Below the pieces are notes generated by a model that saw nothing but the letters and a program-made list of their open reading frames with translations, searched no databases and was not told the origin of the DNA. This document shows, piece after piece, positions 51,201 to 61,967 of a stretch of DNA of 64,000 nucleotides. The stretch lies in the NCBI RefSeq assembly GCF_018691265.1, contig NW_024881316.1, positions 25,769,819 to 25,833,818 on the forward strand, in the 5' to 3' direction. The DNA comes from Tyto alba. Taxonomy: Eukaryota; Chordata; Aves; Strigiformes; Tytonidae. Position 1 is the stretch's first letter, and the number at the start of each line of letters is the position of its first letter. The position numbers and the translations under genes are program-made.

Positions 51201-52346
51201 GGTTAAAGCCAATCTTTTTCTTATCTGAGAATTTTTTGATGTAAATTGTAACAGTTAACTTGGGTAAAGGGGCTACCACAAAACACAGAGCTGTCATGAT
51301 TGAGAAGCACCAAGTCGTGTGGAGTCACCAGTTTCACTAACTCCCGTTTTGTGCAGATAGTCAAATCTGATACAGAGAGACAAAGTTTCATGCACAGTGT
51401 TCTTTTTCTCACTATGCAGGTTACTACTAGAGTCCAGATTCATTTGGCCTACAGACCCGAGGGTCTTTCCAGCTGTCATCTGAGTGCACAGAGGGGCTTT
51501 TCAGGAATGGGCAACTGGCTTAGACCTGAACTCTGCCTTTACAGAGAGAGACACTTGTCTTCTGATTGTGAAAACTGAATTTCACATTCAGGTGTGCTCT
51601 CCCTATCAGCAAAGTCACAGCAGAGGGGATGAGGGACAGGAAGAGACTGTCCTCCCAAAAAATTGTTCCTGAGACAGGTGGGTGCTGTATGCTGCTGGAG
51701 AGGCATCATGTAAAGACACAGCCCCTTCATTTGATTTCTACTCTGTTCCAGGAAAACTAGTTTATACCTTTGCTGGAAATAAGCACAAAGAAAGAAACTC
51801 ATACTTCCATCACCAGTTTCTTTTCCTCATGGGAAAAACCTGAATCTGGCTAACTTGCTAGATGTATAAAGGACACCAACATTTTTTTTTTTTTTTTTCA
51901 GTAGGAAACCATTGTGTATTGCATTGCTTTTGTCTGCTAAAGTTAGCTTTTTTTTTCATAGGTTACACATTACAGAATGCATCTTTCGGTATAAAGAAAA
52001 AAGTACAGCCAAGCTGCAGTTGTTATTGTTAAATGCAGTACACAATACAGTGTTCCTGCTAGCTTAATGATAGGCTAAAAATTTAATTTAACATTTAATT
52101 ACTGGGAGGATCATAGAAAGAATATAGTAATTCTTAAAAATATATTAAGTCTAGTGCATAAATATGTATTGAAAAGATCAGAAAAGGTTAATGGTAAGAG
52201 AAAATGAACAGATACACGATAATGTTAGTGTTAGGTTTTACAGAGCAGAAACATTGTCTTATAGCAGGTAGAGGAAATACTCAAGGGAAAAAAATATTGT
52301 TTTAATATGAGAACAAGAAGCAGAGAAGAGAATCTTAAAAGCAATT
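48276..52346. other. AT-rich stretch, no gene recognised
   Basis: Poly(A) of 17 lies at 49954-49970 and poly(T) of 17 at 51882-51898, plus an 11-base tandem repeat (TGAATACTTTA) at 48919-48940 and an 18-base palindrome at 48967-48984. Frames at 51,220-51,800 reach 92 residues on both strands, with no known domain. Confidence 0.5.
48967..48984. repeat. 18-base perfect palindrome TCAATTGATATCAATTGA
   Basis: The sequence equals its own reverse complement. AT-rich palindromes of this length arise by chance or slippage, and no factor is assigned. Confidence 0.9.
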
Positions 52347-52479
52347 TGTCGTGGTTTAGGCCTGGTTGGCAGCCAACCACAATGCAGCAGCTAATCACCC
52401 TCCCTTCCCCCTCCCCACCTGGGAATGAGGGAGGGGATTAGAGGGGTGAAGGGAGACTCGCAGGCTGAAATAGGACCAG

Positions 52480-52485
52480 TTTAAT
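52480..52485 (-). terminator. LTR polyadenylation signal ATTAAA
   Basis: CCATTATTAAACTGGTCC on the minus strand lies about 135 bases before the LTR 3' end. Confidence 0.55.
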
Positions 52486-52684
52486 AATGGCAATAAAACA
52501 AGAACAATAACGATGATAGGGGGAAAACAAAAAGAAATATATAAACAGGCAATGTACAGTGTAATTGCTCACCACCCGCTAACCAATATCCAGCCCGTTC
52601 CCGGCCAGCGACCCCGAGATACCAAGATCCCACAATCGCAATCCTGGAAGCGAGAGAGAGAGCTCCTTCCCAGCCACCCCTCCT

Positions 52685-52692
52685 CTATATAG
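52685..52692 (-). promoter_or_regulatory. LTR TATA box CTATATAG
   Basis: CACTATATAGAGGAGGGG on the minus strand lies 265 bases into the LTR and about 200 bases before the polyadenylation signal. Confidence 0.6.
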
Positions 52693-52956
52693 TGAGCATG
52701 ACGTTCCATGATATGGAATATTTCACTGGCCAGTTAGGGTCAGGTGCTGTGGCCGTGCTCCCTCCCTGCTCCCTGTGCCCTTGCGCACGGGCAGGACATG
52801 GGGAGTTGGAGAGTCCTTGAAGTCTGGGTAGCAGCTGAAAACATCAGTGTGCTATCAGCATTCTTCTCATACCAAACCCAAAGCTAAATCCAAAACACAG
52901 CACTCATCTAGTCCCTGAAAAGGAATATTAACTCTATTTCAGCCCAAACTAAGACA

Positions 52957-55954
52957 CAATTCAAGCTTGTAAACTAACTGAATTTAGAAGGAAATAAGGA
53001 AGAAATAATATCTATTTCAGTTGCCTACAACAGAATCTGGTTATAAAATGGAAGATGACACTGTCAGAAGCCATCATTTAAAAAAACAGGTATAGCTGAA
53101 ATAAATTGATGTCCCAGATTATAGCATGAGAACTTCAGGTATTAACTTAAAAACTGCTGTCATATTCTCTTTCTGTGGTGTTTCAAGTACTATTTAGAGA
53201 AGAGTCAGGCATGGGAGCTAAGTTGATTAAAGTATGTATGTGAAAGATCTAGAGGTCATTACAAACATAAAATTTCTGTTACTATTTTTAAAATAACTGT
53301 GGAAAAGATCTTTGCATCTTTGTATATTGCATATGATATTTATTCAACTTGATGTGAATACTAAGGCAAATAGTTTTAAATAGTATTAATATGCTCTCTC
53401 AAACCCCTAGCCGACTGAATTAAGTTTAGTACCTAATATAATGAAAACTCAAATAAACTTTTCTTCAGACAAATATTATAACCAATATTTGTTTTAATCT
53501 AAGTTTATATACATAGGAATATATATTTATTTTACTGTTTTTAAAATCCTGCCAAATTCAAAGTTCACCTGACATTTATTACTACTGAAGAAATACCCAT
53601 GTGCCATGATATATTTTTATTTCAGCACAGAGGTACTACTATAGATACATGCAGTTGTGAATACAAACTATATCACTAAGTCTTATAAAAATGTTTTGAA
53701 TAAAAGTCTCTTTGTACTTTACCAGTAGTTGGCTTTCTTTATTTTAAAACCCTTAAAACTCTGAAGATTCTGGTTTTATTTTAAAAATTTTATAGTGCTT
53801 TGTTCACATGTCAGCTCATTAGAAAACAATGACAATGACTTGGGAGAGAAACTCTGAATGCTGCAGGTCTGTGAATGGGACTGGCTACATTAAATTTCTT
53901 ATACTGTGTGGATTGTTTACACTTGATACAATATTTTCCCCTTAAGTATCAGTTCATAATCCATGTCCCAGATGTCTTCCCTCTTACCCTTATCCAAACC
54001 TGTAAGCAGGTGGTTCAAAAAGCTCAGAAAATGATGGGCCATTGAAAACAATGGCTGATCTAGTGAGTTGAATGGCACAGTGTTGCATGTCATCAATGAT
54101 TGCTTAGAAAGGGAGCGGGTTTGGTGGTTTTCCATAGATTTCAAAGATGAATATGCAACCTGGCTTGGTCTCTATTATTGTGTCAGTCATATGTACTTCA
54201 AGATCAGTGTCTTTACTGAACCGGCATTATTGTTTTCCTTATTCCAGTAGTGTTGAACTGGAGGCAGATCTTAAACAGAACAGATCAGAACAGAACAGAT
54301 TTTGGACAGCTGGATCTGGAATTGAGAGTTTTTACTTTTCTGGGCTCAACAGTACTATTTAGAAGAGCGTAACATGCTAAGCACCAGCCATGGAATAGCT
54401 TGCCCTGACAAACTGATGGTGGTGTCCATAGCCTAGTCACTACCACAGGCCTCAGAGAGGTGACTGCATTTCTGTTTTGGTTCTGAACTTTTCTGTGGAC
54501 TCAGAGTAAGTTGCTTAATTCATTTCACAGTTTCTCTGCTTGTGATAATGGGGGACATTAGGTATCATGGAGTTTCATGTTTTGGTGACCTACAGCTCTG
54601 GGATAATAAGCTGCACAAAGCCACAGACCTTGCTGCTAGATTTAGCAGCCTCAGTGTCTTGGATCCAAGCCTGGCTCCCTGCTCTGTCACATGAAGCCTA
54701 AAGCTGTGGTACAGGGCTTTCTGCCCTGGCACCAGAAATCTGAGCTGGCCCTCCCCTTCTGGGTACAGTGCACAGGGGAACTGGTCAAGAGCTGCAGGCA
54801 CACAACAATTGCTGGCACACACCAATCACTGATTAAAATTTTAACTTTTCTCAATCTTATGTCAGGCGATGACCGCTGTGATATAAGGAAGTAACAAGTT
54901 TGATTTTATAGCTAAAAACACCTGGGGGCTAACTTAATTTGAGAAGTATTCTGTTTTAGTGTTGCCAAGCATGGGATTTGATTTTAAATATCCATCTATG
55001 AATTATATTTGAAAAGACTGATTTCAATCAGGATTTGATAGAAAAAAAAATGAAAAATTCTCCAAGTTTCATATTTTGGCCATTCCTATCTAACTAATTT
55101 ATAACGATAAAAATATCTAGACACACTCAATGTTTGCCCTCCTACTTTTTCTTAAACTAAGCTCCCATGATCTGCAAGTAGGCTGAGATTTTTTTAAGTA
55201 GAATTAGACAGACACAGGTAATGAAATTGCTCTCTAAGACTAATTTGCAAACTATCCACTTCCTTAATCTTTATGAGTTCTCATTATTTTAATAACATTA
55301 TTTTTTCTTTGTAGTGGTGAAAAAGGAGAAAGAGAAAGGAGATTGAGATTTGGTGTTATTTAGTATCATAACTGTTTTCTGTACTTGCCAGTCAGCAAGT
55401 TACACTCATCTGTTATTTAAAAGAACTACTTTTTTTGATAAATGGTACCAAGGTAACATTGGAGAGCGCTCTAGCTGCTGAAGTGATAGTATACACTTCT
55501 ACTTCAGATTGAGATGATGAACGGGAGACTCTGTAAAGCCTGTACCTTTGTAATTTTATGTGCTGTGTCCAGCTTCTCTTTTGGCAATTTTCCTTCTTCC
55601 ATATAGTTTGATGTTGAAGCTGACCTCCACCATATAGCTGTGGGTCAGGTAGGTGAGTCCTGAGAAATATTTAGAAAGTCTCAACACAAAGCAAAACTAA
55701 AATGAATGGGTTTAGAAAGTGATTTCTTTTTAGTTAGCTTTCAATATTTATTGCTGCAAGATTGTCAATATTCTTAGCACAAATAAGCACAACAAATTTA
55801 ACACCAATCTGTTTATCTTAAATGATTTGTCCTTAAAGAGAGATGATAGGTGTATTCAGTGTATTTTAAAAGGAATTATTTATATATATATTCTCCTAAT
55901 TTATTTGCTTGTCTCGACAATCTAACATCTAGAAATGTAATCCTGAGACTTTTA
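52957..55954. other. AT-rich stretch, no gene recognised
   Basis: A (CAGAA)-like short repeat lies at 54,274-54,300. A GC-richer patch at 54,560-54,830 gives frames of 86 (minus) and 67 (plus) residues without known domains. Confidence 0.5.
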
Positions 55955-56012
55955 TAGAATCATTGGATTGTTTAGGTTGGAAGGGACCTTAAAGATCATC
56001 TGGTTCCAATCC
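55955..56012 (-). mobile_element. CR1 3'-end stub (58 bp)
   Basis: TAGAATCATTGGATTGTTTAGGTTGGAAGGGACCTTAAAGATCATCTGGTTCCAATCC is the reverse strand of the final 58 bases of a CR1, with no body behind it. This is an extreme 5' truncation, common for CR1. Confidence 0.85.
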
Positions 56013-59000
56013 ATTTGTATATAATAGAAATGGAACTACTAGATTTACATCTCAATTATCTAGACTTTATTGGTGTTTACAATCAAGTTTTCGTTCATGA
56101 ATTTTCGTAAATATTGATCAGATAACTAGATTTTCTATTGATCTTCATGACCAGTAAATAATTTGATGGGAAAATCTAAAATGTATCAGCCTTTGCATTA
56201 AATAAACTCTTTCAGCCTACAACTCTGAAAATTTCTTGCTCTGTTTAATAAATGTCAATCATAGGCACAAGTGAGAAAAAGTAAAAAGCATGAAGAAGGT
56301 CCCATCAGTACACATCATGTTTCTATAAATTTTTCTGTAAAGTCTGAACTAGAAAACCTATAGCTAGATAAGCCACCTGAACACTCCAGATTGTGCCTGC
56401 AGTAGAATTTAACATGTTCTGCAGAAAATGAAGCTGTTTCAGATGAGTAGGAATCATCACAATTTTATTACTTGAACGAGATCTAAGTAGATCTTCTGAG
56501 TTGTTTTTGTTGCACTGTTGGTAAATATATATCATAAAATGAGAAATTACTACAAATATTTTATTTCGTGTTCCCTTTGCTTCTGTCTGATTACTGCAAA
56601 TCAGATTTCATGCTAACCTATGCAAGAGGTTAGTTCACTGTTAAGATCTTGATGACAAGCAGAGATTATGGACTATGTGATGTATCAGTTTTCCTTTTAT
56701 TTTTACTAGTTTTAAAGTACCCATTTTTCTTAGTAACAAATATAGTGCAATTTTTCAAAAAAACTGTAGAGCTTTTGATATAAAAAAAACGAATCCATGT
56801 CTGTGTGCTGCAGCAGATGGGAGAACTTTCATAAAACAACAAAAAAAGCAATTCTTCTGTTCTTATTAACTTTTTATTCTGTAGATACCATGGATTTATC
56901 CAGACAGGTTCTGATGCTCCAGTACAGTGATCATGAAATGCATGACAACGTGTCTGATATTTTGTGCAGGAAGAATGCAGGGTGATTTGGATTATTTTTA
57001 TGTTTTTTATAAGTTTTCATATTAAAGATATTAACTGAAATTGTGAATTATTTTTATGAGCTGAATGTTGAATAAAAAAAGAAAAACCTTAGCCAGAAAA
57101 ATTCTTTGCTAAAGTCTATTTCTTCTATGTACAAGAAATTCATAGACTATCTACTTGCCAAAAGGCCTTTCCATGTCTTCTGGGAAAAGAAATAGAGAAA
57201 AATATGCTAATGTGGTTGCCTACATATTCCATATCTTCCACAACTTCCGAATAGCAGTATCTTAAAATGCAGAATACGAAAATAAATGTAATGTTACAGA
57301 ACCGACTCAGAAAAACACTTGAGTGAATGTTTAAAATAAAATGTACTTCCAGTAAATTTTTTCATGCCAGAGGTGATTTCTTTTATTGAGTTTACTGATA
57401 TCTGGCTTTTTAGTGCCTCATTTTTCATTAAAGAACACCAGAAAGGTGTAGAAACATTATCTAAATCCTTATACAGAATAATCCTGTGAAGAATGTTATG
57501 TTAGAAATAGAAAAATAGTACCATTTAAGGTGAAGGACATGCCTGAATTCACACTGTGTTTAGAAGCAAAGGAAAGAACATTTCCTGGGAACTGTCATTT
57601 CTGTTCAACATTTTTGATATATAACTGAATACATGTCAAAATGTGATATAGCACATTTTTTTGTGTGCTTTATATGTATATGGATGATCTCCTGTGTAAG
57701 TCAGCATACACTTGGAAGCTTTAATGATTACCTAAAAAGTCTTAGGCATAAACATATGATTAATTCTCACCTGTTTTCTTGAACCAAATCTCTGTAAGTT
57801 TCTCTTCATTCTCATTTGAAGTGAGACACTTTCTGTTGTCCTATCTCCTAAGTCCAGCTCCTGTAAGTCTTTTTAGTCTCCCTGTATGTTTTTGTTTTTT
57901 TTTTTTTTTTAATTTCTGTTTTTTGTGTATCGATTACTTTATGATAAATCAAACTAGACTCTTTAAAAACCAACATTAAGAGTTCTTGCAATTTTCACTG
58001 TGTTCATCTGCCCCGTAGTATCATGGAACAATATAATCAGCTCCCTCCTCAATGAATCTGAGTCAAATATATTATTACAAAACTGACCACAGTATTTGGA
58101 ATGTGGGAAGCACATCCCTAAACCCATTGGATTCAGCAGCCGACAAGAATTAAGTATTACAAACATGAAGAAGGTTGTAAAGTTTTGCTTTGGATTATTA
58201 TTTTACCAATTATTTATTGATCCTGTTCTCTCTTGGATTTGTTGTATATTAATTGTTGATGACAAAATGGAAATATTTGCTTGACTGAGATACAGATTTG
58301 CTGGGAGGACTCTGAAGGTTTTCAATTTTTCTCTTTTTCCTTCTCCCATTAATTCCTCTCATTTTGGTGCAGCATTATGAAGTGTATAAAGCTGTTATAA
58401 CTAAGTGTCTGCTCAGCCCCCCAGCAGTGTTGGAGCTAGTCCAGATGGGTGTTTGTCCAGAAGTTAATCAAATAGTAAAATCTGTTAGTTAAGATTTCAT
58501 GTAAATATGACTATATTTCTAATCTAGTTCAACAGCAGAATGACTTCCCCAGTGATGATGCTCATTGATTCAAGTGATGGTGTAGGAAGATACTTGTGTC
58601 TCATCAGTTCCACATGCAGGCACATATCCCCTCTTCTCTTACACTTGGATTACACACTCTCTGGGACAGAAGATATATTTTTTCCCTGGATTTTTACAAT
58701 GTTTAGCACAGTGGCACACTGGATAACTTTTGGCATTCTTAAACTGAAAAAAAAATATGCTTTTCTAAAGTTACCATGGTCTTGAGGATAGAAAGCCACG
58801 AAATGTTGTGTAAATTCTTAATGCATGGTTAGCTTTCTGTAAGTCAAGCACTGGAGGTTAGCTTAAGAAAATGGAAAGCAATTTAAACTCTTTGTTCTAG
58901 ACCAAATACTTGATGTTTTAAAGTTAGAATGCTCAGCACAGTAGGAATTATCTCTTACTATGGTATTGAACAAGAAAAGTGTGAAAAGGAAGTAGAGTAT

Positions 59001-60886
59001 AGGTCAGACATGCGTGACTAAAATGGATTCTACAGTGCTCTATTTACCACTTACAGTCCGTATACCTACACCAAAAAGAATGGGATTCACAGCCTGTACT
59101 TTGTGTGTAGAAAGATGATTGCTTTTAAACACTGAGCATATAATTTAAAATTCAGAAAGCCATTGTTGCCACATTTTTCAGCATCTAGGGACTGACATGA
59201 TAATTAGTAGGTTATAGAATCATTCAGAAAGGAACTGAACCCAGGTATCATACCTTGCAGGAAATGACATGAACTCTATTTTAATAAGAATAAACTAGAG
59301 ATCACTAAAGGAATGAGAACCTTTCTGAATGAAAACAGCAATGAATGCTGTGCTTTGTACTTCGAGCAACTTGGGTATGTTGCTATTTACTATGTGTGCT
59401 TCTGAGTATAGATTGTCATCCTGGCGGGGGGGCTTCTCAAGCAAGAGAACAGGTTGTCTGGCTTTTGAATCTTGAAAGGCCTTGGTGGTCATGTTAAGTG
59501 TGGGTAGAACTATTGCATTTTTGCCAGATCAATGAATTGAAACAGTGGTGCATGGGATACGTATTTTGTATGAAGTTCCACATTCCTCTTCTGTGGGTAG
59601 ATATGTGGTCTGTCTTTGGAAGGAAACTGGAATGTGCACAGGCAGCCACAGCATGTTTCGCTATGTCATGAGCTGCAGGACACCAAGATTCAGGGTGCAC
59701 TATGAGCTGCACTTTCATAAAACATCAACACAGACATTCTGTTGGATGTCTCATGGATTTTGAAGCTTGGAACTCCTTATAGTTCATTACAGGAACTCAG
59801 ATACTAATTTTGATGAACACCATGAAGGTTCAGTATTCTCTAGAGTCTAAGATGAATGTTTCATAGAAACTTGAAAAACAAAGAACAAAATATCATTGTG
59901 GTATGTGTTACAACACCATGCAGACAGTATGTCAACATAAAACATGTAAGAGTACAGTGCATTTTCATGATAAAGTCTTAATTTCAAAATTATCTAAAGA
60001 ATATTTCACCCTGAAATATGATAGGCAAAATCATTAATTTAAAAAACAACCAAAATATTTTTTGTGCTTTCAGTAGTCCAGTCAAATCAAACTTCTATTT
60101 TTGTAATTGCAAAAATGGTCCAACAGTCTATTATAATAATTGTTTCATTATTATCTCATTAATCTCATGTTAGAAATGTATGCAAGAAATTTCATTAGCT
60201 GATAATGCAAGAGAGAATGATTTTTAATATTACTGGTGTTAACTTTCCCCAGTTGTTTTAATTCTTATTTATGTTTACTGGGAAGTACTGAATGCACAAG
60301 AAAAACAAAATTATAATAGAAACTGTAATAGAACCAAGAAACTACAACCTCATATATAGAGAAGTATATGACAGTTGCACAATGAATCTGATATATAGTA
60401 GATGATTTTGGCAGCCCACCTTCTATTTATTAAGACTAATTGATGCATCTGCAAAAAGAAGTACAAATTAAAAGCAACAACATAAGCATGAAAAATACCT
60501 AAATCAAACTTTTACTATTAAAAGGTAATCTGTACAGACATTTAATCAGTTGTTTTCCATAATGTCTGTACCAATATTCAAGGTAGACCATGCTTAGTTT
60601 ATTCACATTTAAATTAAGACACAGAGAAAAGTAAGAAGGTAACTAATTTTTGAAGTTACAAGGTGACCCAAGTATGAAGATTTGTAGTAACAAGTGTTAA
60701 CAGTTGCAAATCAGCAAACCTTTTCATTTTTTGTGCTTAGTGAGATTGCTCAGACAAATATCTAACATAATGTCTGTGTGGTAAGGGTGGTGTGGCTTTA
60801 CATTTAAAAGACACATTCCAGTCCTACTTAGGATTTATCCTACTTTTAGTGAAATCAGAAGAAATACCTGGGATGACCTTAGTGAG
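56013..60886. other. AT-rich stretch, no gene recognised
   Basis: Poly(T) of 16 lies at 57,895-57,910. Frames reach 81 residues (58540-58785), with no family. TATAGAATCATTCAG at 59,214 echoes the CR1 3' end but is too short to call. The last frame (60792-61190) only leads into the LTR. Confidence 0.5.
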
Positions 60887-61043
60887 TGTCCTGGCTTGGA
60901 GTGAGTGGTGGGGTTTTTTGGTAGCAGGGGAGGGGGCTACAGCAGTGGCCCCCTGTGAGAAACTTCTCAAAGCTCCCCCAGCTCCAAGTCAGACCCACTT
61001 CTGCAACAAAACTGAGCCAATCAGCTGCACCTCTGCGATAACG

Positions 61044-61051
61044 TATTTAAG
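61044..61051 (+). promoter_or_regulatory. LTR TATA-like box TATTTAAG
   Basis: CGATAACGTATTTAAGAAGGG lies 157 bases into the LTR and corresponds to 39271-39278 in the other copy. Confidence 0.6.
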
Positions 61052-61372
61052 AAGGGACGTGGTGACGATCAGTTGGACTTGTGAGGAGGAGTTGTGGCAG
61101 CTGCGTGAACACCAAGGTCAGTGGAGGAACGGAGGAAGAAAGGAGGGGGGAGGTGTGCCGGAGCAGAGACCCCCCTGTATCCTGTGGTGAGACAGTAGGG
61201 CGGCCCCCCCCTGCCACACATGAAGATCTACAGTGGAGCAGACATTGATTTATGGCCTATGTTTCGTTTTGCATGGATGATCAAGGTGCTGTGCTCAAAG
61301 AAGGCTGGGGTCTTGTGGGAAAAGGTAGACCTGCTACTGTAATTCAGCACTGGGAGGATTGCAGCATGCAGG

Positions 61373-61508
61373 GGTGTCCCACACCGGAGCAGCTTGGGAA
61401 GGTCTGCAGCCTGTTGGAGGGACTCCATTTGGAGAAAGTTGGTGTCCCACACCAGAGCAGTGTAGGGAGACGCTGCAGCCCATGGGAGGGACTCACATTA
61501 GAAAGGTT
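61373..61508 (+). repeat. 68-bp tandem repeat inside the LTR
   Basis: Two diverged copies (61373-61440 and 61441-61508) each open with GGTGTCCCACACC and contain CTGCAGCC...GGGAGGGACTC-type text. A partial third unit may precede them (CTGGGAGGATTGCAGC). The related LTR at 38391-39438 has no clear second unit here. Confidence 0.8.
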
Positions 61509-61769
61509 TTGTGAAGGACTGTCTCCTGTAAGAGGCGGACCACAATGGAGCAGGGGGAACAAGTTCCAGAAGCTCCTCCAACTGCAGACAGAAGAAGTGG
61601 CAGCACTGACTGCATCCCCCATTCCCTGCCCCTGCGCCGCTGGGGGAAGAGGTAGAGATATCGGGAGCAGAGCTGAGTCCAGGAAGAAGGGAGGGGTGGG
61701 GGGAAGATGTTTTCAAGATGTGGCAATGCTTCTCACTGTCCTATTCTGTTACATGTTGTTAGTGTCTCT

Positions 61770-61775
61770 AATAAA
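61770..61775 (+). terminator. LTR polyadenylation signal AATAAA
   Basis: CTCTAATAAATGTATG is followed by a T-rich stretch, about 190 bases before the LTR 3' end. Confidence 0.7.
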
Positions 61776-61967
61776 TGTATGTTCTTTTTTTTCTTCCCCT
61801 AACAAGTCTGCCTTTTGCTCGTGACCATAATGGGTGATCTGCCCCTCCCGGTGCTATCTCGAACCCCAAGCGTGGATCATCTATCCCTTCTCATTGCCAG
61901 AAGAGAAGTGGAAGTAAGTGGCTGCGTGGTGTTCAGCTGCCAACCAGGATCAAACCATGTCAGTGAG

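Larger units (their letters stand above)
52347..52956 (-). mobile_element. Solo LTR with 5-bp target duplication CAATT
   Basis: On the minus strand the element begins TGTCTTAGTTTGGGCTGAAATAGAGTTAAT and ends AGGCCTAAACCACGACA. CAATT flanks it exactly (52342-52346 and 52957-52961). The start matches a common bird LTR that I remember as TGTGCTGGTTTTGGCTGGGATAGAGTTAAT, and the TTTGGATTTAGCTTTGGGTTTGGTATGAGAA stretch also fits. A CTATATAG box (plus 52685-52692, minus strand) and ATTAAA signal (52480-52485) are present. Length is 610 bases, with no internal region. A 5-base duplication is usual for ERVL elements. One CTATATAG box and a clean duplication suggest a fairly well preserved insertion. 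Confidence 0.9.
60887..61962 (+). mobile_element. Solo LTR with 5-bp target duplication GTGAG (ERVL-like)
   Basis: The element begins TGTCCTGGCTTGGAGTGAG and ends GGATCAAACCATGTCA, with GTGAG exactly at 60882-60886 and 61963-61967. It contains a TATTTAAG box (61044-61051), an AATAAA signal (61770-61775) followed by a T-rich stretch, and the typical end text GTGGATCATCTATCCC...GGCTGCGTGGTGTTCAGCTGCC. It is 1076 bases long with no internal retroviral region. It is related along its length to the minus-strand LTR at 38391-39438. A 68-base tandem repeat lies at 61373-61508. The 190-residue frame at 61252-61824 is non-coding GC-rich LTR. Confidence 0.9.

Noticed and set aside
59213..59240. Possible tiny CR1 3' end (TATAGAATCATTCAG)
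   Set aside because: About 15 bases match the CR1 end, and the following GGAACTGAACCC diverges. Too short to separate from chance.
60792..61190. 132-residue open frame
   Set aside because: It starts in unique DNA and runs into the LTR across its 5' edge. No domain.
61252..61824. 190-residue open frame
   Set aside because: It lies wholly inside a solo LTR with exact target duplications. It is open because of GC-rich composition, has competing frames on the other strand, and shows no known domain.
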